Source of the DNA: Paenibacillus anaericanus
GTDB taxonomy: Bacteria; Bacillota; Bacilli; Paenibacillales; Paenibacillaceae
Assembly: GCF_003994475.1 (NCBI RefSeq)
Contig: NZ_RZNY01000012.1
Location: 1 to 64,000, forward strand
Direction of reading: 5' to 3'
Length of the DNA stretch: 64,000 nt
In this document: positions 18,544 through 26,858 of the stretch, piece after piece
How the letters are laid out: each line of letters opens with the position of its first letter
Position numbering within the stretch: position 1 is the first letter of the stretch
Program-made: the position numbers and the translations under genes
Notes under the pieces: generated by a model
Databases searched by the model: none
What the model was told of the DNA's origin: nothing
What the model saw: only the letters and a program-made list of their open reading frames with translations

Positions 18544-19863
18544 CTAGTCTGCGCTTAATTCATCCGTCTTTTTCAAACTGTCATTGATCGCTTGGGACAA
18601 CCACTTCGCTACATCTTCAGGTTTGTCATTCTTCAACATTCCTTTAGCCAATGCATCTTGCATTGCGGTTGTAATACTACCTAGCGATACAGATGGGAAC
18701 ACGACTCCAGAATCCGCAAGTGCAGTGAAATCTTTACCCCACTGACTATCACTAACTACATCTGTTCGTGGTGCTTCATTCAAATTCACCGCACTTTGGT
18801 ATTCAGCGCCTAACAAGAATTTAGCAAATTCCCATGTTGCATCTGTTTTATCGATTTTAGTCTTGTACATATACAGTGGTGCAATTTCCATGAATGTAGC
18901 CGCCTTATCGCTATAAGGTGGAGCCGCAATTTTTACATCAGCCATTTCATCTGGATGTTCTGCGCCATATGTCTCTATCCAAGAACCATCAACAACCATC
19001 GCATATTGATCAAGCGCAAAGTTCTGATCTTCTTCTTCCCAACCCCATGTTTTTGCGTCAGATTTGATCGTTCCTGTGCTTAGTAGGTCTTGGTAGAATT
19101 GGAATACCTCTGCGGCCTTAGTCAATTGATCAGGGTTATCCTGCCAAGTGTTCTTATACTTTCCATCACTCATTTGCTCAGCCAATACCAGGTCTTTCTG
19201 CGCTAAATACATGATGAGTTCCTGAGGCGAACGAACACCAGCTCCAGCAATACCATAAGCCTCTTGCCCTGTCTTTTCTTTAATAACAGGACCCATAGCT
19301 ATCAATTCATCCCATGTCGCTGGAGGAGCATCATAACCTGCCTTTTTCAAGGTATCTTCATGATACAAAAGTGCACGAATTCCCAAGTAATTAGGTAGCG
19401 CTTTCAATTTACCGTCTATAGTCAGAGAATCAATAACGTTGCCGTAAAACTTGTCTTTCTCTTCCCAGCTGTTGAAATAATCTGTCAAATCGAGCAATGT
19501 GTCAAATTTATTGAACTCACCGAACCATTCTGCCAGACCCCAACTGATATCTGGAGCGTCGCCTGCGTTAAAGGCAGCTACGAGTTTGTCGTGCATAATA
19601 TCATAACTAATGACTTGTAGTTTGACATCAATATCATCCCTGCTCTCATCGAACTCTTTAACTAACTTAGTAATCGTCCGACCTTCTTCTGAACTTGGAT
19701 CCAAAGCTGACCAGAAATCAATGGTAACGACCTTGTCTGACTTCTTGTTAGCGTTAGAACTTGTAACGTTGCCTTTAGTGTCATTGCTTCCACAACCTGC
19801 CAAAAGCGCTAATACCATAACCGTTGCAAGCACGAAGGATAACTTATTTTTACTCTTCAACAT
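18544..19863 (-). CDS. Extracellular sugar-binding lipoprotein (CUT1)
   Basis: 439 residues, family 1 solute-binding protein. A lipoprotein signal peptide ends at Cys24 (LLAGC). The mature part has the family pattern: VTIDFWSALDPSSEEG near the start, FNAGDAPDISWG, GKLKALPNYLGIRALLYHEDTLKKAG and WEFAKFLLGAEYQ. It captures the sugar for the two downstream permeases. A GAGGGG site lies just before ATG-TTG. Its place between a YesM/YesN pair and an alpha-galactosidase suggests galactosides as ligand; the specific sugar cannot be read from sequence. Confidence 0.93.
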   Translation of the reverse strand: MLKSKNKLSFVLATVMVLALLAGCGSNDTKGNVTSSNANKKSDKVVTIDFWSALDPSSEEGRTITKLVKEFDESRDDIDVKLQVISYDIMHDKLVAAFNAGDAPDISWGLAEWFGEFNKFDTLLDLTDYFNSWEEKDKFYGNVIDSLTIDGKLKALPNYLGIRALLYHEDTLKKAGYDAPPATWDELIAMGPVIKEKTGQEAYGIAGAGVRSPQELIMYLAQKDLVLAEQMSDGKYKNTWQDNPDQLTKAAEVFQFYQDLLSTGTIKSDAKTWGWEEEDQNFALDQYAMVVDGSWIETYGAEHPDEMADVKIAAPPYSDKAATFMEIAPLYMYKTKIDKTDATWEFAKFLLGAEYQSAVNLNEAPRTDVVSDSQWGKDFTALADSGVVFPSVSLGSITTAMQDALAKGMLKNDKPEDVAKWLSQAINDSLKKTDELSAD

Positions 19864-19969
19864 GATCCCCTCACTTAAATGAGATTTTATTGTTTCTTTT
19901 ACAAGATTAATTGTACTAAGTAATCAAACATTTGAGCATGATGTAGAATTCAGTTTAATGTTGAATATA

Positions 19970-21577
19970 TTAAGTCGTTTTCCGATAGTCGGTTGGTTTC
20001 ATCCCCGTATACTTCCGGAACACTTGACTGAAATAACGCTGATCCGCATAACCGACCATAGCGGCAATTTCATAGGTCTTCAGATCACTATTCACAAGAA
20101 GTCGCTTCGCATGATCTATCCGTACCTTTGTCAAATATTCCAGATAACTTACCCCATTCTCGTTCTTAAACAGCGTGCAAAAATAGTTTTTATTAATATA
20201 GAATTCACTGGATATTTCTTCAAGTGTTACGGTTCTATAGTTAGTGTTGGTATATTGAAGAATTGCACCGATTAATTGTTTACCACTCTTTTCCTTAGGA
20301 TCAGTAGCATAGCTATTTAGTAAATACTCTATTAATTTCTTCATTTGTTGCTTCACTTGTTCCACTTTTAGTTCATTCACACTAGACTTCACAGTTTCAA
20401 GCATAGAGGCTAGTTCGTTATCCCCCACACTTGTCTGTTCAATCTTACTTACAATTAAATTAATCGCCTGTTTCATTTCTAATCCGCTCATCTGCATTAG
20501 GGTGCCATCTTGCACTAACCCATCTAGTTTACTTAGCAATGCCACACCATCACGTAGTGATCCTGCATGGACAAGCATTTCTAACATCTCTCCGACTTTT
20601 CTCCACTCGGATAACCCTTTAGATTCAGTTATGCTTTGCAATGACTGTTCGTAGTAAGCAATTGCCCCATCATCACTTAGCCTAAGTCCTTCTATTGCAC
20701 GAACCGCCTCTCGATAGGCTTTTTCCATGAACGTTATTCGGGATTTATATTGACTTACTCCAAACTTCACCTTAACCTGCATCGTATCCCAAATAGACTT
20801 ACTGAGCCTGTGCAGTGTCTTTTCTAGCCATGCTTCCGACTTTTCACTAACGGAAACTAGGATAAGAAATTCATTTGTTTTATACAAATTGCGAAATACA
20901 TTTGCTTGTACTCCCCAACCGACCATACATTCATTCAATACATTTCGGAACGCATAGTACAACACTTCCCGATCTCTCTCATATCGACGATTCACATACT
21001 CATCTAAATCCGTTAATTTGATAACAACGGCATAGTAGCCTGCTTCTGGTAATTGCAATAACAATTGTTCGGCTCTAACAATCATCTCATTCTCTTCCTG
21101 CAGTGTGCCATCTATCACTTCCGACATAAATTGATCCTGCATGAGTACAATACCTTTATGAAGTATCGCTTTCTCATTAATCTCTTCCTTCAAAGCAACT
21201 CCTTCATTCTGAATTTGTTCAACAATTTTGCTAAGAACGGTCAAAAATTCGGCTTGCTGAATGGGTTTGAGCAGATAATCAATAGCGTCCAGTAAAAATG
21301 CTGGACGCAAATATTCAAAGTCCCCATAGCCGCTAAGCACGAGTACCTTGGATCGATATTGCGAAGATTTTAACCACTCCATAAATCCAAGGCCATCTGT
21401 TAATGGCATTTTTATATCCGTAATAGTGAAGTGGGGATTACTCTCCATAACTATTCGTTTAGCTTCTTCACCGTTATAGGCATGGCCGACAATACTCCAT
21501 CCAAGCTCACTCCAGGGTATCATCTGTTCCAACTGATCATGTACGGATTGTTCGTCATCGACAATTAGTACTTTCAT
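19970..21577 (-). CDS. Response regulator with AraC-type DNA-binding domain (YesN-like)
   Basis: 535 residues. The receiver domain (1-120) carries Asp54 as phosphoacceptor (TITDIKMP), acidic DD at 8-9 and Lys in LKPIQ. A ~280-residue middle region typical of YesN proteins follows. The C-terminal AraC helix-turn-helix pair reads LEEISSEFYINKNYFCTLFK and TYEIAAMVGYADQRYFSQVFRKYTG. The start overlaps the stop of the kinase gene by 4 bp (ATGA), so they are cotranslated. It most likely activates the downstream transporter and GH36 genes when the kinase senses the sugar. Confidence 0.92.
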   Translation of the reverse strand: MKVLIVDDEQSVHDQLEQMIPWSELGWSIVGHAYNGEEAKRIVMESNPHFTITDIKMPLTDGLGFMEWLKSSQYRSKVLVLSGYGDFEYLRPAFLLDAIDYLLKPIQQAEFLTVLSKIVEQIQNEGVALKEEINEKAILHKGIVLMQDQFMSEVIDGTLQEENEMIVRAEQLLLQLPEAGYYAVVIKLTDLDEYVNRRYERDREVLYYAFRNVLNECMVGWGVQANVFRNLYKTNEFLILVSVSEKSEAWLEKTLHRLSKSIWDTMQVKVKFGVSQYKSRITFMEKAYREAVRAIEGLRLSDDGAIAYYEQSLQSITESKGLSEWRKVGEMLEMLVHAGSLRDGVALLSKLDGLVQDGTLMQMSGLEMKQAINLIVSKIEQTSVGDNELASMLETVKSSVNELKVEQVKQQMKKLIEYLLNSYATDPKEKSGKQLIGAILQYTNTNYRTVTLEEISSEFYINKNYFCTLFKNENGVSYLEYLTKVRIDHAKRLLVNSDLKTYEIAAMVGYADQRYFSQVFRKYTGMKPTDYRKTT

Positions 21578-23301
21578 GGACTCACTTCCTTCAGAGGTAG
21601 ACTTAACTCAATGCATGTCCCTTTACCGTTCTTACTATAGACTCGAATACCATAAAGATCTCCACAAATAAGCTGAATGCGAGAATGTACATTATGCAGA
21701 CCGATCGAACTATTAGCCCTCTCAAACAGATTCTCTCTACCTAATGAGAATTGTACGTTTTCCAATTGTTCTGTGGTTAGACCTACCCCATTATCCAACA
21801 CGTATAAATACAGTATTCCATCCTCTCGATTAACCTTAGCAAAGATTTTGAGCAACTTCTTCCCCTGCAAGAGTGGTATAAGTCCATGTTCTACGGAATT
21901 TTCAACAATGGGTTGTAAAATTAACTTTGGAATGGATAAGTTCCGAGTGCTAGAGTCCATTTGAAATCGAATTCTTATACTTTCAGGGTACCGCTTGTTA
22001 ATGATAACCATATAATTTCGTATATGCATCAGTTCATCCTTGACCTGTACCCATTCATTACGAATGTTCATATTGTAGCGGTACATATTGCTTAAGCTTT
22101 GACAGATGAGTTTCAAATCTGGGACATCATTGACTTGAGCGATACTCGACATCGTCTGTAGCGTATTGAACAAAAAATGAGGCGATATTTGCGCTTGCAA
22201 AGCCTTGATCTGTGATTCTTGATTCGTTAACTGTAACTTGAGTTCATGATCAATCAACTGCTGAATTGTATCCACCATTTTATTAAATTGCTTACCCAGA
22301 TAGCCGATCTCGTCATTAGTTACTGTATCGATTCTTACGCTGTAATCACCGATTTGAATACGCCCCATCTTTCGATACATACTGACAATCGGTTTCGTCA
22401 TACTGTAACTCAGGGAGTAAGAAAACACGAGTACTAATACCCCAGATAAAATCAACACCCCGATCACTCCGTTACGAAACAGTATGACCGCCGGATCTGC
22501 ATAGAAGTTATAGTGTAATGTCCATCCTTCTGTTCCAAGTGGGACCTCAAGTATAATAGGATCTCCCTGTAGTTCCTCGGCAGAGTAAATACTTCCTACT
22601 TTCGTAAAATCGGTATGATAAGCAATCTGTCCTGATTGGTTGGTTAGGGCAATGCTCCCATTATAAAAATCGTTATACTTTTCTATTAACTCTCGAAAAT
22701 ATGATTCTCGCATATCAATGACGAGTAAGCCCGTTCGCTTGCCCATCGAGTTAACCGGATATAGATATTGAATGACTGGCTCACTGTACATACTATTGTA
22801 ATTGAGGAGAATCGTCGGTTCTCCTTCCGATTCCTTGGATTCTAGTAACAAATTCTGAATATACTCACTAGTTAAACGCGGATACAAACTGGGGAAAAAG
22901 TTTCCTACCGCCTCATCGTCTACATTGATTAGGTACATCCCTACAATGTCTTTGACCCTCGAGTTGTTGTATACACTCAGAAAAAACTCTTTTATATCGC
23001 GCACATTATCATACGTGCGGCTCTCATTTGGTAAATAAGCAGTATTGTTTGTCAAACTCTGAATCAGATCCGGATTCGAGTATATTTGGTAAGCGGTTTC
23101 ATAAAGGGATTGAAAATATTGCTCCATCGTATCTTTCATTCCTTGCTCTGTACGGGTCTTTGCAAACTGAATGTCTTCCTTCATATCCCTTGAGATCTGA
23201 TAAGCTATGATAGCGGAAGTAATACTTAGGGGTAGGATCACTACAATAATCATCGACCTAAAAATTTTTACACGTATTCCTTTAAACTTCATCTTATTCA
23301 C
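21574..23301 (-). CDS. Sensor histidine kinase (YesM-like)
   Basis: 575 residues. Membrane helices at about 12-34 and 276-298 flank a ~240-residue extracytoplasmic sensor domain. HAMP (~300-350), a His_kinase domain with His375 in QISPHFLFN, and an HATPase_c domain with DNGVGL follow. This LytS/YesM-type layout is usual for sugar-sensing kinases of Paenibacillus. It is the first gene of the galactoside operon and divergent from the NAGPA-domain protein gene. The bound ligand, possibly presented by the binding protein, is unknown. Confidence 0.92.
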   Translation of the reverse strand: MNKMKFKGIRVKIFRSMIIVVILPLSITSAIIAYQISRDMKEDIQFAKTRTEQGMKDTMEQYFQSLYETAYQIYSNPDLIQSLTNNTAYLPNESRTYDNVRDIKEFFLSVYNNSRVKDIVGMYLINVDDEAVGNFFPSLYPRLTSEYIQNLLLESKESEGEPTILLNYNSMYSEPVIQYLYPVNSMGKRTGLLVIDMRESYFRELIEKYNDFYNGSIALTNQSGQIAYHTDFTKVGSIYSAEELQGDPIILEVPLGTEGWTLHYNFYADPAVILFRNGVIGVLILSGVLVLVFSYSLSYSMTKPIVSMYRKMGRIQIGDYSVRIDTVTNDEIGYLGKQFNKMVDTIQQLIDHELKLQLTNQESQIKALQAQISPHFLFNTLQTMSSIAQVNDVPDLKLICQSLSNMYRYNMNIRNEWVQVKDELMHIRNYMVIINKRYPESIRIRFQMDSSTRNLSIPKLILQPIVENSVEHGLIPLLQGKKLLKIFAKVNREDGILYLYVLDNGVGLTTEQLENVQFSLGRENLFERANSSIGLHNVHSRIQLICGDLYGIRVYSKNGKGTCIELSLPLKEVSP

Positions 23302-23433
23302 GACCTATCTTATGAGGTTTCAGTACTAAGATTAAAATGCCTCTATTATATATTAACTTTCATAATAAATGGTAACCCTTATCCGATATAATAATATAGG
23401 ATAACTAAGATAGGGAAGAGGAGCTTCAGTCAT

Positions 23434-24564
23434 ATGAAAAAAGTCGTCTTGCTAGTATTTCTGGCCTTTGTTTGTTTTGTACCATCCACGTTTGGGGCAG
23501 TTCCAGCCAAGAATTTTGTCATCGTAGATGCAACGAGTAATGAATCCTTTGTTCCCATTAGGTTTCTGAACGGATATAACGGAATCTCGATGACATGGAC
23601 TTCTACAGATCAACGAATCGATATAGTCAAAGAACAAGTTCATCTCACTCTATTCGTTGGTAAAACAGCCGCAACACTTAACGATGAATCTGTCCAATTA
23701 TCTACTGCTCCCTTTAACGATAACGGTATAACGTATGTACCACTTAAATTCGTTAGTGAGGCTATGGACATGCAGTTGATCTGGGATAAAGATTCCGCGT
23801 CCGTCAAGATCAATCAAGGGGAAGTTTCGGCCTCCTTACCTTTCATCAACCAAGGAAAGAATACCAACAACAGCAAGCCGATCGTGAGTGAGAAGAAAAC
23901 ATTCAAGGTAGGTAAGAAGTCTTTTAACGTACAAATGGTTACAATCTCATTATTGCATCCCAAGATTGATTTGGATGTCGTACTTGCGAGTGATACCATA
24001 GGCAAAGTGGAAGATCTAAGTAGTCTGGCCAAACGTAATAACGCCGCCGTTGCTATTAACGGTACTTTCTTTGATGCGTATACGACAGGAGAATTCAAAT
24101 CTCCTTATGGCTACATTATTAGCGGGAATGAGCTCCTCCACTACGGTGACCGTCGTACCGTCTTTACTTATGACAAGAATAATCTGGTTCAGTTGATCCC
24201 AGGAGATGAGTTCCAAGATCGCTTTAAACAAGGTACGATCGAAGGTGGTCTTCAGGCTGGGCCTCGTCTTATAACCAATGGAAAAGTGTCACTTGACGTG
24301 GAGAAGGAAGGCTTTAAAGATCCCAAAATATTAACGGGTGCCGGAGCCCGAAGTGCACTGGGCATTACGCGTGATCACAAATTGATCCTAATTACCACAA
24401 GCGGTGCAACGATTCCGCAGTTAGCGGAGATCATGAAACAGGCAGGAGCTTATCAGGCGATGAATCTAGACGGTGGTGCCTCTAGCGGACTCTACTATAA
24501 TGGTAAATATATAACGGCTCCCGGACGTAAGATCAGCAACGCTATTATAATTAGGAATCAATAA
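23434..24564 (+). CDS. Secreted stalk-domain and NAGPA (phosphodiester glycosidase) protein
   Basis: 376 residues with a Sec signal peptide ending near TFGA. A copper-amine-oxidase-N (stalk) domain follows (NESFVPIRFL...ITYVPLKFVSEAM, residues ~30-125). A linker leads to a phosphodiester glycosidase (NAGPA-like) domain (~155-376), with AAVAINGTFFD, GARSALGIT and the signature MNLDGGASSGLYYNG near the C-terminus. NAGPA-family enzymes remove GlcNAc from phosphodiesters; in Firmicutes members are thought to act on wall or envelope polymers. GAGGAG precedes the ATG. A strong terminator follows. Confidence 0.9.
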   Translation: MKKVVLLVFLAFVCFVPSTFGAVPAKNFVIVDATSNESFVPIRFLNGYNGISMTWTSTDQRIDIVKEQVHLTLFVGKTAATLNDESVQLSTAPFNDNGITYVPLKFVSEAMDMQLIWDKDSASVKINQGEVSASLPFINQGKNTNNSKPIVSEKKTFKVGKKSFNVQMVTISLLHPKIDLDVVLASDTIGKVEDLSSLAKRNNAAVAINGTFFDAYTTGEFKSPYGYIISGNELLHYGDRRTVFTYDKNNLVQLIPGDEFQDRFKQGTIEGGLQAGPRLITNGKVSLDVEKEGFKDPKILTGAGARSALGITRDHKLILITTSGATIPQLAEIMKQAGAYQAMNLDGGASSGLYYNGKYITAPGRKISNAIIIRNQ

Positions 24565-24575
24565 TTATGTTGAAA

Positions 24576-24607
24576 AGAAGAACCCCCTAATACCAGGGGG
24601 TTCTTCT
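24576..24607. terminator. Bidirectional terminator
   Basis: AGAAGAACCCCCT and AGGGGGTTCTTCT form a 13-bp stem between convergent genes; it overlaps the last codon of the RsoA-like gene. Confidence 0.85.
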
Positions 24608-24824
24608 AGTCTTTCCGCTCCTTTATCATTTCCAGAAACTCCAAGATAATATTAGAAACGGCATCTTCCTGAGGCATATAAATGTACTTGCTAGTTCGCA
24701 GGATGTCCCATTTGAAGAGCTCAATCAGCTTTAATGTTGATTCTGGATCATTTTGCTGCGCTTTATGAAGTAAAGTTAGGAACTCATCATCCGGGATAAC
24801 TCTTGAATCATTTTTCGCTTCCAT
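24606..24824 (-). CDS. RsoA-like sigma region 2 cofactor (split sigma factor)
   Basis: 72 residues. The helical pattern FLTLLHKAQQNDPESTLKLIELFKWDI, then a basic segment and ILEFLEMIKE, matches the helix-turn-helix_16/sigma region 2-like proteins. In B. subtilis the equivalent 79-residue RsoA supplies the core-RNA-polymerase-binding part of the sigma factor SigO. AAGGGGTG lies upstream of the ATG, inside the end of the sigma gene, with which it overlaps by 49 bp in another frame, implying translational coupling. Assignment rests on pattern, size and neighbourhood. Confidence 0.6.
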   Translation of the reverse strand: MEAKNDSRVIPDDEFLTLLHKAQQNDPESTLKLIELFKWDILRTSKYIYMPQEDAVSNIILEFLEMIKERKD

Positions 24825-25117
24825 TTGTTCACCCCTTGCTGACTCATATTTAACTCCCGAGCCACTTCACCTTCTGTCTTGTCTTGGATGTAAATCTTAT
24901 AGATAATGGTTCTTCCCGTGTTGGAGGGTAGATCATTAATGAGTTGTCTTACTACGATTTTGTTATCAGAAGATGATGTGAAACTGGTTGTGGCCGGTTC
25001 AAATCCGATAAACGAACACTCACGCTTCCTTACAACTTTAGCCTTATACTGAATCCGCCAAGCAATCCGATACACTTCTTTTCTATACTCCTCAAATACG
25101 GTCTGTTGTTCCATCAA
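24776..25117 (-). CDS. SigO-like sigma region 4 protein (split sigma factor)
   Basis: 113 residues. The C-terminal half has a sigma region 4 helix-turn-helix: LINDLPSNTGRTIIYKIYIQDKTEGEVARELNMSQQGVNKWKRKM, which would recognise a -35 element. No region 2 is present, so it could not act alone as a normal sigma factor. The missing part is supplied by the overlapping downstream gene. It is shorter than B. subtilis SigO (YvrI). An AGGGGGAGG site precedes the start. It is divergent from a YvrJ-like gene, the same neighbourhood as in B. subtilis, and both have similar promoter elements. Confidence 0.65.
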   Translation of the reverse strand: MMEQQTVFEEYRKEVYRIAWRIQYKAKVVRKRECSFIGFEPATTSFTSSSDNKIVVRQLINDLPSNTGRTIIYKIYIQDKTEGEVARELNMSQQGVNKWKRKMIQELSRMMSS

Positions 25118-25146
25118 AACTACCTCCCCCTTTCATTTTCATCTTC

Positions 25147-25181
25147 TATATATAGGGAATTTATAACGATAGTTTACAACC
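25147..25181 (-). promoter_or_regulatory. Putative promoter of sigO-rsoA-like genes, non-sigma-A signature
   Basis: On the minus strand GGTTGTA (25181-25175) is followed after 19 nt by CTATATA (25155-25149). The same elements occur before the divergent YvrJ-like gene, suggesting autoregulation by the encoded sigma factor. Confidence 0.5.
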
Positions 25182-25229
25182 CATATATTTCTTATATTTA
25201 GCAATTATAACATTTATTTTCAAATTTAT

Positions 25230-25264
25230 GGTTGTAGAATCACGTGATTATTTTCTCTATAGTG
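25230..25264 (+). promoter_or_regulatory. Putative promoter of YvrJ-like gene, matching signature
   Basis: GGTTGTA (25230-25236), 20 nt, then CTATAGTG (25257-25264), about 35 bp upstream of the YvrJ-like start. The -35/-10 spacing is longer than for sigma-A. Confidence 0.5.
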
Positions 25265-25298
25265 TGAAAGGAACTTCAGGGGAAAGGAGGGAGCGGTC

Positions 25299-25511
25299 AT
25301 GCAGGTCACTGATATGATATCATTGGTTACCAATGTGGGATTTCCCGTCACGTTATGCTTTATCCTTATCAAATATGTTCTGCAAACTGTAGGTACCAAA
25401 CTGGATAAGTTGGAATCTTCTATGCACACACTAACGGAAGAGATTAAAATTCTAGAAGACAACAGCGATGAAATCCGAGATGTAGCGCGCGCTAATCCAA
25501 AATCGAAATGA
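25299..25511 (+). CDS. YvrJ family small membrane protein
   Basis: 70 residues. One hydrophobic segment (about residues 7-30) contains NVGFPVTLCFILIKYVL, followed by an amphipathic helix KLDKLESSMHTLTEEIKIL. The NVGFP motif and the following KLDKL-type helix are typical of the YvrJ family. The general layout also resembles BhlA/UviB holin-like peptides, but those lack the NVGFP signature. AAAGGAGG sits before the ATG. It is divergent from the SigO/RsoA-like pair. In B. subtilis yvrJ belongs to the SigO-RsoA regulon; its molecular function is unknown. Confidence 0.72.
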   Translation: MQVTDMISLVTNVGFPVTLCFILIKYVLQTVGTKLDKLESSMHTLTEEIKILEDNSDEIRDVARANPKSK

Positions 25512-25576
25512 CCCTATCCCATCCAGAAATGACACGACTTGCAGCTCCCTCCCCCTTTCTGTGACACCTAAGAATC

Positions 25577-25626
25577 AAAAAAAAGCAACCTACACCACGG
25601 ATAAAAGCTACCGCTTAGTGGGTTAC
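25577..25626 (-). terminator. Orphan terminator-like hairpin
   Basis: On the minus strand GTAACC (25626-25621) pairs with GGTTGC (25590-25585), with an inner CGG/CCG helix, and TTTTTTTT follows. No minus-strand gene lies upstream, so it could end an antisense or small RNA. Confidence 0.4.
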
Positions 25627-25809
25627 TTGTCTAAATTAATACTTGGTAGGTATCCCACTCAGAGAGGGTAATACTTGTGACTAATTGGTGAACGGCTGCT
25701 TACTTCATTTTATTCGAAATAAATAAATTTAGCATTATATTTTCTATATTTTTCATAATTTTCTAACTTATTCATAGGGTGGGATAACCTAAATTTTCAA
25801 AAATGAGCA

Positions 25810-25839
25810 TTGTAAAAACTTGTCGGAACGAAGTATAAT
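25810..25839 (+). promoter_or_regulatory. Sigma-A promoter of chemoreceptor-like gene
   Basis: TTGTAA (25810-25815), 18-bp spacer, TATAAT (25834-25839), about 30 bp before the start codon. Confidence 0.6.
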
Positions 25840-25868
25840 TAATTCAAATTTGAGACAGGCGGTTGATC

Positions 25869-26702
25869 ATGAATACTATAGATATCCTCATAGCTTCGGT
25901 CCCTTATATCAAACAAATCGTTAGAGAAGACATTATGATTGGCATTACAGATCTGAATCAATTTCTGTACTACGAGCCTTCGGCGAACATTGATTTCGGT
26001 ATTCGTCCCGGTGATCCAATCCCTCCAGATGACAAGAATCTTCGTACCGCATTAAATGGAGAGTTCTCTTCTACTCACCTACCAGCCAGCATATATGGGT
26101 TCCCGATCAGTGCCATCGCTATCCCAATTAAGGATCAGAACGGAGTCATCATTGGAGCGTTTGCCACGGCTCAATCCACTGAAACCCAGCAGCATCTAGA
26201 AGAGAATATGGAGAATTTAAACCATATTACTGGACGTTTAGTAGATATGGTGCAAACCGTTGCCGCGCATTCAGAAGAATTGTCTGCAACAAGCGAACAG
26301 ATTATGACTAATACTAAATACGCAGTAGAAAATTCTTCAGAGATTAATAATACGATTAGATTCATTCAGGAGATTTCCAATCAGACGAATCTACTCGGAC
26401 TTAATGCGGCTATTGAAGCTGCCAGAGTAGGCGAATTGGGAGCAGGTTTTGGTGTCGTTGCCAAGGAAGTAAGAAAGTTATCCGTCAGTACCAAGGAAGC
26501 TACCAACAATATTTCGACAACATTATCTAGCGTTCAGAAATCCATTCAACAATTGGAATCCGATTTCTCACAAATTGCTCTCTCTTCTCAGGAACAGGCC
26601 ATTCTAGTTACTGAATTTATGAATGTCATTGAGCAGTTAAATGATTCCAATCAACAAATGAAGTCCTTTATTGAGGGTTTGATCCATCACAACAAGAAAT
26701 AA
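25869..26702 (+). CDS. Soluble methyl-accepting chemotaxis-type signalling protein
   Basis: About 277 residues with no membrane segments. Residues ~1-110 form a small sensor domain (PAS/GAF-like: [12 protein letters not shown]... [11 protein letters not shown]). Residues ~115-277 are a short methyl-accepting signalling coiled coil. The conserved hairpin tip that docks CheA/CheW reads [24 protein letters not shown], then [14 protein letters not shown]. The signalling domain is much shorter than in transmembrane receptors. ATG 25869 is preferred over TTG 25863. It is monocistronic with its own promoter and terminator. The signal is unknown. Confidence 0.85.
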   Translation: MNTIDILIASVPYIKQIVREDIMIGITDLNQFLYYEPSANIDFGIRPGDPIPPDDKNLRTALNGEFSSTHLPASIYGFPISAIAIPIKDQNGVIIGAFATAQSTETQQHLEENMENLNHITGRLVDMVQTVAAHSEELSATSEQIMTNTKYAVENSSEINNTIRFIQEISNQTNLLGLNAAIEAARVGELGAGFGVVAKEVRKLSVSTKEATNNISTTLSSVQKSIQQLESDFSQIALSSQEQAILVTEFMNVIEQLNDSNQQMKSFIEGLIHHNKK

Positions 26703-26726
26703 TTCAATATTATTTGATAAGAACAC

Positions 26727-26768
26727 AGGGCTCCCAATCCATCAGGTTTGGTTGGCCCTCTTTTTTTA
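26727..26768 (+). terminator. Rho-independent terminator
   Basis: AGGGC..CCAA pairs with TTGG.CCCT and is followed by CTTTTTTTA. Confidence 0.75.
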
Positions 26769-26774
26769 TTGGTA

Positions 26775-26791
26775 TTAGTACCTAGTACTAG
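26775..26791. promoter_or_regulatory. FapR-like operator
   Basis: TTAGTACCTAGTACTAG closely resembles the Bacillus FapR box (inverted repeat with TTAGTAC arms), with one mismatch in the right arm. It lies at the -35 region of the acyl-CoA synthetase promoter (-10 TATACT at 26802-26807). FapR is the malonyl-CoA-sensing lipid-synthesis repressor. Confidence 0.5.
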
Positions 26792-26858
26792 GATAACGTG
26801 CTATACTGTTTCTAATGACTACGGATATACCATCATATATTAATAGGAGATGTTCATT

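Larger units (their letters stand above)
25512..25868. other. Intergenic region, orphan minus-strand hairpin and a sigma-A promoter
   Basis: AT-rich gap with no convincing coding frame. It holds a hairpin followed by a T8 run on the minus strand (25577-25626) and the promoter of the chemoreceptor-like gene. Confidence 0.45.

Noticed and set aside
25299-25511. BhlA/UviB bacteriocin-type holin
   Set aside because: The NVGFP motif and the SigO/RsoA-like neighbours fit the YvrJ family better.
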